A stretch of 64,000 bases of DNA, taken from positions 240,185-304,184 of the forward strand of contig SCFE01000071.1 of the NCBI GenBank assembly GCA_004352715.1, written 5' to 3'. The translations under genes were made by a program, and so were the position numbers. Positions 48,335 through 59,600 of the stretch are shown here, in pieces (positions within the stretch are counted from its first letter, which is position 1; each line of letters begins with the position of its first letter). The notes beneath the pieces were generated by a model. It did no database searches and was not told where the DNA came from. It saw only the letters and a program-made list of their open reading frames with translations. The stretch comes from Hofstenia miamia. Its lineage: Eukaryota; Xenacoelomorpha; Acoela.

Positions 48335-50170
48335 TCATAAATCATAATGTTTCAGAAAAAATTTTTTGTTCGGAATAAGTGCTCCAACAAATTTTGAGAA
48401 TGCTTCGGCCTGATTTGCCACTCCTTTCTTTGCAAAGATGAGTTCTCGTAGTTGTAATGCACGTTCCTTAAATTGTGAGGAATCACGATATAGCCTGTTG
48501 TGAGCATGAAGCGCCATTAAGTCACACCAAATATAAGAATACATAAATCCCGTATATCTATTGGTAAAAAATAATGGTTGTTGACAAGTTTTGTCAATGA
48601 TGTCTTCATCAATACCATACTTCATCCGAACACTGGAAACTACCTCTCCCCAAGGATCTTGAGTATTCAAATGAAGGCTTAAATCAATAACAGCCAAATA
48701 AAGTTTTTCATATAAATAGAGCAAATTTGTTTGTTTTTGTTCTCTAATGTACGTTTTTAAGTTAGACAAAGTCAGTTTTTTAGTTTTGATAACATTAGCA
48801 CTTAAAGCTAAAAGTACGTCTTCATTTGTACATAATTTTTCCATAAACATGCTTGAAAATTCAATAGCATCCATATCAGAAACTTTTTTAGAGTCATCAT
48901 TAAAGATTTTCTCAAGGCAATGGCCCATTTCATGGAATATAGTTTTTATTTGACTCATGCTTAACGTTTTGGAGTTCTCGGGAATAATCAATGACACTAA
49001 TACTATCGGTTTAATTTCCATTGCCTCTAGAGAGGGTCCAAAGTTATATGCAATCGATTGATAGTTTTTTGACTGTCGACAGAAAAGATCAATATAAAAC
49101 GACCCGTATTTCATTGATTTTGTGATATCGTTATATACATCATAAAGTTTTAAGGATTCATTAACATCTTCAATATGTTCTATGTGAAGAGCAAAGACCT
49201 TCCCAATAAATTTGAAAATTTCATCAAGCACATGATTTAAGGGGAAATATTTGTCTATTGGAGCTGTTTCTTTCATATAGTTGCATTTTATAAAACCTCT
49301 ATCCCAAGCTCGATAGTCCCTGATCCCGTTTGTTATTCCAACTGATTTGACTGTTTTCACTATATTATTGAACTTAGCCTTTGTTTTTTTAAGCAACTCG
49401 CCGAGTAACTCATAAATTGCTGGTGGATTTTTGGCCATGCTATTTTGCATTTTCATTTCAATGTAATTCAAATATCCATATCTCTGTGCTTGATCTTTGA
49501 AAGACTTACGGAATTCTTCGATTATTTCTGAATTATTGTACATTTTTGTACAGCCTACATGCTTCAAGGCTTCGAAAATAGCTTCTCTCATTTTTCTATT
49601 TTTTGTCAAAGGTAATTGGCTGGCAAGATCAAATCCCCAAAAAAGCTGAATCCTTGATTTTCTAATATTGTCTTCGTACTTCATGAGCAATTCCCGGCGA
49701 TGCTTAATTTCTGTTTCTGACATCTGATATTTTTCGTCTTGTTGTTTAGAGTTATCAAAGTTTGGCATTGCTAATCTCTCACTTAACATGGCATATGCCT
49801 CGGTACTAAATTCAAGTAACTCATTACTTGAAAATACACTCAGCATAACGGTCAATTTTTGGCTGCACGATTGCCAAGGAGTCTTAATAATACAAAAATA
49901 TACATTTCTATTCTTGGGTTTTATCCTTCCAGCTTGGTATCTTTTCAGATTTATGTTAAAAAAATTTACTGCGCATGTTATTGCAGTTTTCAAATTCTTT
50001 ACCGTTAATTGACTAAAATCTGTCTGAACTTCCAATAAAAGAAAAGGGGTTTTATACACTTCTTTGCATTCTTCGGGAACTTCAACCTCGGGGTGTTCAA
50101 AAATACGGTTTCCCTTAACTTCTTCATCACGAAACGTGTTCGTTAACAAAAGAATGTATAGTAATTTCAT
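48335..50170 (-). CDS. M3-family metallopeptidase (oligopeptidase-like), single exon, 611 residues
   Basis: A complete intronless frame. A short hydrophobic start (MKLLYILLLTN) may be a signal peptide. The body is the all-helical M3 (thimet oligopeptidase / MIP / oligopeptidase A) fold: RDYRAWDRGF, YFPLNHVLDEIFKF, then zinc motif HEMGHCLE at 413-420 with third ligand Glu437 in DAIEFSSMFME, about five residues closer than usual. The C-terminal hinge reads FFTNRYTGFMYSYIW. Aligned to the family's H-x4-Y-x3-Y-x2-Y, it keeps Tyr539 and Tyr546, but the His is Phe (534) and the middle Tyr is Met (543). Zinc binding and the general-base Glu look intact, while transition-state stabilising residues are altered. 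No mitochondrial presequence is evident. It lies antisense in the largest presumed intron of the LDL-A receptor gene. Lack of introns suggests a retrocopy or transfer. Confidence 0.88.
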   Translation of the reverse strand: MKLLYILLLTNTFRDEEVKGNRIFEHPEVEVPEECKEVYKTPFLLLEVQTDFSQLTVKNLKTAITCAVNFFNINLKRYQAGRIKPKNRNVYFCIIKTPWQSCSQKLTVMLSVFSSNELLEFSTEAYAMLSERLAMPNFDNSKQQDEKYQMSETEIKHRRELLMKYEDNIRKSRIQLFWGFDLASQLPLTKNRKMREAIFEALKHVGCTKMYNNSEIIEEFRKSFKDQAQRYGYLNYIEMKMQNSMAKNPPAIYELLGELLKKTKAKFNNIVKTVKSVGITNGIRDYRAWDRGFIKCNYMKETAPIDKYFPLNHVLDEIFKFIGKVFALHIEHIEDVNESLKLYDVYNDITKSMKYGSFYIDLFCRQSKNYQSIAYNFGPSLEAMEIKPIVLVSLIIPENSKTLSMSQIKTIFHEMGHCLEKIFNDDSKKVSDMDAIEFSSMFMEKLCTNEDVLLALSANVIKTKKLTLSNLKTYIREQKQTNLLYLYEKLYLAVIDLSLHLNTQDPWGEVVSSVRMKYGIDEDIIDKTCQQPLFFTNRYTGFMYSYIWCDLMALHAHNRLYRDSSQFKERALQLRELIFAKKGVANQAEAFSKFVGALIPNKKFFLKHYDL

Positions 50171-50390
50171 AATTGCTAATAGAATTTGAATATCTCAAAA
50201 CTTCTATAGTAAGCAAACAGTCTGGAATTACTTGAATAATTTTCCCACGCGTATTTAATTAGAATAAATAAATTGCAATAAATTACTTCCATTCACATAT
50301 GTCTAATGTAAAATTGACTCATGCCAAAATTCACTTTTCAATTTGTATTTTACCATTTTTAGCGTCGCGAACAATAAAATTCTTAACTTA

Positions 50391-50692
50391 ATTTCCCAGG
50401 AAACAACAATTATTGGTCCAACAATGGCTCACTACTGGCACCCTGGCCAACAATGGCCACTCATTTGCCATTGATTTGCCAACCACAAACCAACAAAACA
50501 AAAAGTTTTAAGAATCTTAAAATTCCACATTTTAACAGAGAAATTATTATATTATTGTGTATAATATAAGAATTGCATTAAAGTTTGATTTCAATCTTCA
50601 AAAAGTATTATTCATCCGTTTGTCATAGCCATTAATGGCCCGACAATGGCCCATTAATGGCATTGTTAGATTAATCGGCCATCTAGGAAACA
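50391..50692. repeat. CAATGGCC/TTAATGGCC repeat block, MITE-like
   Basis: Repeated CAATGGC and GGCCATT motifs in both orientations between TTTCCCAGG (50391) and, inverted, TTTCCTAG (to 50692). About 300 bp, no coding. No target duplication identified. Confidence 0.4.
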
Positions 50693-50699
50693 AATATGA

Positions 50700-53600
50700 A
50701 TGTAATAATTTGCAATTATGACTGATCAAATTTAATTTTCATAACAAATTACTTAACCTTTCGTATTTGATAGCACAATTTAGTAAGCCAGCTCTTGTTT
50801 TTATTAGCTCTTTATAATGAATTAATATGCTAATAGAAAAACATTTTTCAAGCTTACGCTAAAGTACAACAGACTCTATGCCTATGAATTTATATGTCTT
50901 ATAAGAGCTTTAACTAACCAAGTTTGATTAGAAACATGGATTTGGTGGTAGAGAAAAAAGTTTTTTGTCTGATTTGGCCTGAATTCAAACACTGAGAAAT
51001 GCTGAATTCCACCCTAAATAAGAAAAACATTAATAGAGACTACTGTAAAAATAAATTTAAGTTTAGTAATAAAATGTTCAAAAATTCCAACTTTTACACA
51101 ACTAAGAAAATCTACCAAAAAACAAGAATTACTTAAAAACATGAACTATATCATATAAGAATAGACATCAGCATGAAATAATTTAGCCCACATTCAGATA
51201 TATTTTCTATCTTATTGGTTTAGCAAATTTTAAGTATACAAATGCGAATTGAATATTCAGCCTTCGATTGGGGTGGCACTTAACATGCCAATTTAACGTA
51301 TTAAACCATTCTGAAATAAGTTAATTCTTTTCGGCATGAATAAATATGTTCCAATACAATTTCATACGATTTTTGCCAAAAATGCCAATGTCATAAAATA
51401 TTTGTTCAAGCTAGCTTGCACATTGCATCTCATTACAGCATATTGATACAATCTTCTCTTAAATGAAAATCAAATTATGAGTAGTTATTTCCTTTACCAT
51501 TTTCTATGCAAATGCATTTTCCCTGCTTTACTTACATATAGTTGCCTTCTAGAATAACCTCTGAAAAAATTGCAAACTAAGAATTATTAATAAGATGCCT
51601 AATATCAACTGAAATAAAGTGGGAAATTGATTTTAGTCTATTTGCATTAATATTCCTGATATCTCTAGCAGACATGTTAGGCATTGGATGGTAAACAGTG
51701 ACGTATTGTAACAAAAATTTTCTTAAGAGAAACAAACATATAAAAAACATATTGATTTTTACATTGGTTTTGGCAATATCGTACAAAAAAGTTCAAATTT
51801 TTAATGCTATACATTAAATATTTCGTATTGTTTACAAATAACTGTAAACAATGATAAATATGTAAGAGCTACTTGCTAAATGTAGCTAAAGGTCGAGAAA
51901 ATTCTCTCGTTTGCGCTGAAATGTACTCTTTTCTGTTACAATAGAGGTTATTTCCGCAGGTTATTCGACCTGCAGCTTGTCACCTTTGAGTAGATTAAAC
52001 CTGTGGAAGCCATATTGCATTTTTTCCTTTTGAACTTACTTCTATGGTAGCAATTCCCTAAATATTCGCATTGTCAATATCTAAATGAGTTTGATTAGCA
52101 TAATGCATATTTATATCAACCAGTTAATGTGTTGTATTTTAAATTACTTATGCTTCTTTCAATCACTTGAAGTCATCTTGGAATTACAAGTGTTTCAGCA
52201 TTTAGACAAAAACGTATGGCCAAATATCAAAAGCCAACATTGTTGCATTCAATATCCTTAAGAGTATTTTCAACCGATTATCTTGAATATTGAAAAAATA
52301 TTTAGTTAGTATATTTACTTCAATCGTTATTGTATATATTAAGGGGCAAAGATGGCAAAATTTGCAAAACGCCGATTTAAATTTCAAACTAATGTCAAAA
52401 GATTTCGCTAAACTTAATTGGTTGTTTCTGGTTACTTAACTAATTTTTATATAGAGGAATGCTTTTTAGAACCCTTTAAGTAAAATATTCAAGTAACTTG
52501 CTCGTTGACATTTCAAAAAAAATTGTTAGTAAAAAGGGTTCCAGGATCGTCAATTTAATTGCCTACTAATAAATGACCAGCTACGATCAGAAGCTACAGA
52601 AGTTCAATTATTGAATTCGTTTAAGTGACAATAATCTCTACTATTGCAGTGCAAGCCCTAGCTAACACTATCTCCAAAAAAGGTCAACATGCCCTCAGAA
52701 GGTAGATGAGGAATTTCAACTTCATTAACTTTAAGCAAACCGCTTTGTCACCATTTACAATCCCAGGTCTTATAGACAATTTGTAAATCGTGAAGAATTG
52801 ACACAATTATTGATGAAGGTGCTTGAAACGATAAACAGTTTTTGTTATTTTCCTTTGAAAACTCTTAATTTTTAAAAAAAATTAAACTCTGTAAATACTT
52901 AATGAGCGGGTGTCAGAAAGTCCAATCAAATTTCAACATATATTTTAATTTCTTGGAAGGCATCCCGGAGATTCAAATTTTCGATAAGCTCACAACAAAG
53001 GCATGATATCCTTAATTGCGATGATTTTAGAAACTTCAAAAATTACAGACCGCTTTCATTAGCGTCATATTTGCAAAATATGTTGAAAAGTATATTTAAA
53101 AATTTCTTGTTTACAAACTGTCGTTGTTCTTAGATTTATTATCCAAGGGTATATCTAACTTTCCAGGCAGAATATCCCTAAGCCCTTTAGCTAGGGGATC
53201 TGTTTTAGCAAGCAAACTTTAAGTTGATTAATTCATAAAAGGTGCACAACGGATGAGTTTAAAGCATGACAAAAATATGAATAAATAATAAATACCTAAA
53301 TGCATTAACCGGATCCTGTTATTAGTCATTCTTTAAAAAAGTGATTCATGAAAATACGCGTTTATTTTGGAAGTGTTGCATAAATGTTTGCAGCACTTTG
53401 CTACATTTAAAAACTAAAGGATATGTTGCTATGGAACTGAATTCATTGTGTTTCTATAACACGGTATTTTGCAATGAAATTTTTAAGCCAATATGTTGTA
53501 GCAATTATTATCAATTTCATTTTGACTTTTTATTATTAATGTTGCATTGATGTTCCCAATTATTGCTAAAAGTAATGTATCAAATTGACACCGTGTGTTC

Positions 53601-53985
53601 TCTATAAATAATTATTTGTCAATAACTATATGTGAATCTGCCGTTATTTGGCGATATAGGTGGAATATAATGAAAAAATACGGGTTGAGATTTTGAATGT
53701 GCCAAAATAGTCAAACAGCTGAGAAGAACAATAACTGCAATCTTTTTATTTTGCACGTTTCCAACCAAATATAAGTCTTATTCGTAAATTGTTTTCATTG
53801 ACTAAGTTTTGAGAATCACAATCTCAGCTGCAAAAAATTTTTCAAGCTCAGATGCAGTTGTGATTACAAGTTTATTCATATTGATTACTTATAAGTGTAT
53901 AAGTATTTTTGACACTAAATGGTCTCATCGTCTGATATACAAAAGAATGAATTAAGTTGGAAAATGACTGATATATGCTAAGACA
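50700..53985. other. Presumed long intron, nothing recognised
   Basis: A+T-rich; short frames without domains. No exon with a consistent phase was found between 43812 and 54555. Confidence 0.35.
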
Positions 53986-54232
53986 GTTCTAAAAAGAAAC
54001 AACATTCTAATACTAATTTTGAGGAGGTAAATGCATAAAAAATTTATTTAATTTAATAGTTGGTAATGAGTGTGTTATGAGAATGCAACCCTTACTAANN
54101 NNNNNNNNNNNNNNNNNNNGTTCTAAAAAGAAACAACATTCTAATACTAATTTTGAGGAGGTAAATGCATAAAAAATTTATTTAATTTAATAGTTGGTAA
54201 TGAGTGTGTTATGAGAATGCAACCCTTACTAA
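53986..54232. other. Assembly duplication around a 21-N gap
   Basis: 113 bases at 53986-54098 recur at 54120-54232 across 21 Ns. Confidence 0.9.
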
Positions 54233-54554
54233 ATATTATAAGAATTTTGTGCATGTTGCTTGAATTTTGTAGACTTTTAACTTATTTCTCATTGGATGGG
54301 GGGGGGCAGATCAGACCGTTTGGACAATTCCAAAGGTGGGCGAGCACAGGGCAGCGTTAAGTCGCCAAATGCAATAAACTATTCTACAGTTGTTACTGCA
54401 TTCACACCTCATTACGTTTAGGCAGTTTTCAGACTTTTAAGAAGTCTAAATAACTTATTGTGTTAATTTTTATGTTCATGAGCATTTATTAATTATATGC
54501 ATTTAATAGAGTTCAATCAAACTCTTAGGCCTAGTTTTAAAAAAATTTTTTTAG

Positions 54555-56617
54555 TGGAGCCGGATTGGATACTACAGAAAAACTTTGATGAAAAGAGCGG
54601 TATTTTCTTGTTAAATTATGTTTCTCTTAAAATATTGTAGATCGCTTCAGCTGCGGTAAAATTCCCATTGTTTGCGCACGTGGATGTAATGAAAATCCCT
54701 CAAATCCTTCATGTGATGAATTACAAGATCAACTTGGATGCGATCAATGTGGTGTTGATAAGGTAATAACCAAATGTAAACAGAGATACAAATAGGAGTC
54801 TCCTCTTATCAGTGAATCCAGGTTTACAACAATTTATTCAGCATATTATTATATAATTATGTACTTGGGATTAGGTTAATAAGAAAGTTAGGCATTGTCT
54901 GAACTCAACTAGGCTTCAACGAAAAGTCTTTATTCATGGTGTTTTTGTCATTATATTATAGTACCTCGAAATAAAATGAAGTCAGAATAACTATTGAAAA
55001 ACTATTAGACCCATTTCAAAATTAATTTTACTCCTAGACCTTGATTTAATTATAGTCTTGGCAAATTTAATTTCCTGCTTTTATCAATACGTCTGAGGGT
55101 TTTTTAAGCACATATTTCAGCTTATTTTTTGGCTTAAGGCAATTAATGATAGAAAGGTATTTTGAACTGCTATCTTGTATGAATATACATTTCCTTCTTA
55201 CTTGGGAGTTGGGGTCTTCAATGCGCATCTATGTACATCTAGGAAAGCTTGCTTTTCATGTAGCATGCATTTACTAAAAAATTGGGCAAGTCTCATTTAG
55301 CTGAGTGATCATTGATGCTAAAAAAGAGCAATTCATGCAGCTTAATTTAAAAAGGATAAAATATTTCAAAACATTGTTTGAGCTCACCTTCTTATTTCAA
55401 TTGAAATATATTATGCAAATTGGAAGTACGACTTCCTTATTCTCTAAAATTGTTAAGGAAGGAGTTACCACAATACCAATTTCATAAAGATTTTTAAAAT
55501 ATGAGAATATTTTATTACTAAGTATCCTCAATCCAAAACGGATAGGACAATTTAAACAATTTCAAGGCGCTTTTTTTACAAAAATACAGCAAAAATGAGT
55601 TCTCTTAGCCTGCTCTTCAGGTTGAATTATCTAAATATCGGATATACATTTTTCCTGCCACTAAAACTTTAACATTTAAATCATGAATACATAGGTTTTA
55701 AAATATTGCAGAATTATCAATGTTCAGGTTCATAATGCATTTTCGCTTTGAGGCCCATCGCATTTACCAAAGTCAACAATGCTCAGGATATTTTGTTAGT
55801 TTCTTATTGATATAAGTTTATTGTACCAGAAAATTCTTATATTTGAATATTTTGTGATAAAAATTGGCAATGGCATATATGAAGTTTCCTCTTTACCATG
55901 ATGAAAACTTTAAATGTTCTGAATATCTTTAAAATAATACAAAATGTAAATCTATTATAATATAACCATTTTTTTATGGAACATGTTGGTTCTTCCACAT
56001 GAGGAATACATTATTTTTAAAATCGGTAATTCTTATACTGAAATGCTGAAGTTTAGATGCTATGTCATAATACGTCAATATGTATTTCTAAGAATTTTGT
56101 TTGCAATGGCAAAATTGACTGTATTGGTGGTTACGATGAAGAAGGTTGTGGCGGCTGCAGTAGTACGCAGGTAAAAATCAATGTATTCGTATAAACATTT
56201 TGCAGTTTGTAAGAACCTTGTAAGATAATTTCAAAAACATGATTGCAAAATAATTTTTTGCAGTAATAAGAAACTACTTTTGGCAAACACAAAATTTTCA
56301 ATGATATAATTGATAGTTATTTTTAATGTTCCTTGATTTTATTTATAATTAAGGATTTAAAAAAGTTTCAAATATTGGCAGTAGTTGGCACAATTTTCAC
56401 TAAGTTAGAAATTGAAGAAATTATGTTAGCACATTGTCAATGTATGCAGAGCAACATACATATAGGAAAGTGCACGTCTTAAAAATTTCTAAGTTGATAT
56501 ACTATCCAGATGTTTTTTGCAATCATAAACAGACCTGTTGAAACTAAATATTTCAGTCTTTAGAAAATATTTTAATTTATTAAATTTACTCAATGAATTT
56601 TTTAGAAATTACAATGT

Positions 56618-56652
<35 letters not shown>

Positions 56653-59600
56653 NNNNNNNNNNNNNNNNNNNNNNNNNNNNNNNNNNNNNNNNNNNNNNNN
56701 NNNNNNNNNNNNNNNNNNNNNNNNNNNNNNNNNNNNNNNNNNNNNNNNNNNNNNNNNNNNNNNNNNNNNNNNNNNNNNNNNNNNNNNNNNNNNNNNNNNN
56801 NNNNNNNNNNNNNNNNNNNNNNNNNNNNNNNNNNNNNNNNNNNNNNNNNNNNNNNNNNNNNNNNNNNNNNNNNNNNNNNNNNNNNNNNNNNNNNNNNNNN
56901 NNNNNNNNNNNNNNNNNNNNNNNNNNNNNNNNNNNNNNNNNNNNNNNNNNNNNNNNNNNNNNNNNNNNNNNNNNNNNNNNNNNNNNNNNNNNNNNNNNNN
57001 NNNNNNNNNNNNNATATATATATATATATATAAATAACGAGGGAGCAATGGCCAAAAGTATATTTTTTCGAGAAAAAGTGCGATTTCCGCTAAATGCCTT
57101 AGAAATTTGGGAACATTTCCCGCCAAATGTGAGGTTTTTGCATTTTCCATAGCAAGAGCATATATGTATATATATATGATAACATAATTATGTATACATG
57201 TACAGTTTGATTCAATAACGTTCTTTTAAATGAATTTCAGGTTCCATGTGCAAAAGAGTGCATACCAGCAAAAAAGAAGTGCAATCGCGAAAACGATTGT
57301 GGACATGAGTCTGGAAAATTCCGTGATGAATTCATGTGCCCAATATATTCAGAAGATCAGTCTGACTTCGGTGTTTGCAAAAGACACCAGTTCGCATGTT
57401 TCCAAAATTCACGCTGTGTTGAAGAGAGTAGTGTTTGCAATGGAATTAACGATTGTGGCGATTACAGTGATGAAATTGGATGCTATGAAAATTGCACTGG
57501 AGGGGTGAGTTTTCTCCAAAACATATTGAATATATTTCAATTTTATTTACGTCTTACATTGAACATCATATCTGAAGATATTTAATTGGTAATCAATGTT
57601 TTTTGAACTATACGTTAGAAAATAATTTTTAAGAATATAATGTATAAGCTGTGATAAAAAGTTAGTTTTCTTCGCATTTTTGTTTTGTTAACAACAAATT
57701 CACCACTTGATATTTCTTCTCAAAAGTTAATACAAGTTCTTGTAAACAATGGAGATGATGCTGGCGGAATCGTCAACACAAAATGAAAGAAACTTTTTTA
57801 TAATTATATCAAAAAGTGGATCAACGACAAAGCAATTTTTGCCACAGCCGCCTAGAGCCGTGTCTAAGGAGGGGCCAGGGGCATGACCCTCCCTGCTGAG
57901 TTACATGCCCCTTTCCTTTCCGCATTCTGGATACAAAACTCCATAGTATTAATTCTAATATACTGTAACTAAGTTAGAGTGAATATATTTTAGTTAAAAT
58001 ATATAAAATTCAAGTGTCATTCTATTTAAAAATTCAATGAAAAAGTGTGAAACTATTTCATATCAGTAAAACATTGATTAATTTATTGAACTTTGTGGGG
58101 CCAGGGCTTCCTAACTTTTAAATGCGAGCCATGGGCCTGCAGCCCCCCCCATGTGATATATTTACATGTTTTTTTCATAAATTGTCAATGCAAAAAACGA
58201 ACTGTTTTTGTCCGACCCTATAGTTGGATTTTGGTATTTCTAAATGTGTTTATCTATTTTCATTAATATTTAAGAAGTAGGCTGCAACAATTTCAGATTG
58301 TTGATTAAGCTTTGAATATATGGTTAGTACTAACTAATATCTATTCAATTTCGGATTCGCAGCATTATATTACATGTAATTGATTATGCTTTGTCAATAG
58401 TTTTTCCGTTTTCATCATTTGAATAATATCCTAGTTTTTGTGTTACAACATTTGCGTCACAAAAGAAAGGATATGCAATGGAATTAATGATTGTGGTCCT
58501 GCACTTCCATTTGCAGACGAAAAGGGATGCGTCAAGTGTGGTAAAGACCATTGTGATTCCAAAGAATACCTTTGTAAGAAGGATCTATGCCTTTCTACAA
58601 GTAAACTTTGTAATGGAATTAACGATTGTGGAGATTTTTCAGATGAACTTGCTTGTGATGGGGAATGTTCAACTGGGGTTAGTTTAGCGCGATCTCTAAT
58701 TCCTATACTATTTAGACAAAATATTTAGTCAGATTGGCTTTGCTCTAGACATAATGATAAAATAATAGAAGAAATCAACTGTATATTTATATATCTTAAG
58801 ATTTTTTCTTTTAATCAATACATAAATTTTTCTTTATATCTAAATGATAATATATTTATTAAAAAAAATAAATGTATGCTATTTTTTACAATTTTAAGAA
58901 AATGTTGAAGATCACTTCATTCCAGTTTCCTAATTTTGAAAAGTTTATGGAATGAATATATTTTCTCATACAACTGCTGGATAAATGCTTAGAATTTATT
59001 GTTTCTAGTCTTTGCATTGTATTTATTGCTTCGTAAATTATAATAGTATAGAAATTACTACAATGAAAATTTAGTTTTTTCACCTTGTCCATTTATTCTT
59101 CGTCTTAATACAATCAATTATATAATTTACAAATACATGTAGTTCATGTTTTTAACAAATAAAGTTTTACTTTGAATTAATTTAGTACTTACTTAATCAA
59201 CTCTGCCTAAACCAAGAACAAATTTGTGATGGGAAAAATAATGCCGGGTGCTACAACAAATACTTCGATGAAATAGGCTGCGATGATGAATGCATTAATG
59301 GCTATATGTGCCAAAATTCCAAAGAATGTATTTCCAAATCAAGCCTTTGTAACGGCTTTAATGATTGCAATGATTTCTCAGATGAGCATAACTGCACTTG
59401 CAGCAATATCTGTGAAGAAAATAAGGTGAATAATAAATTATCTGCATGTAATATATCAAAATCTATTTGTTTAATTAACTCTCTAAATGAATCTATACGC
59501 ATTGTGAAAAGTAAATAGGAATCGTAAATTATCTATAACTTTGGAAATTGGCATTGCATCTAAATATCTACAACTTGGATTTCTTATGCAGTTTATTTTT

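Noticed and set aside
56538-57152. Long frames across the 361-N gap
   Set aside because: Same artefact of TA repeat plus Ns; no coding evidence.
57230-57508. 92-residue frame beginning MNFRFHVQKSAYQQ
   Set aside because: Wrong frame. The cysteine-rich LDL-A frame from the acceptor at 57241 is the coding one.
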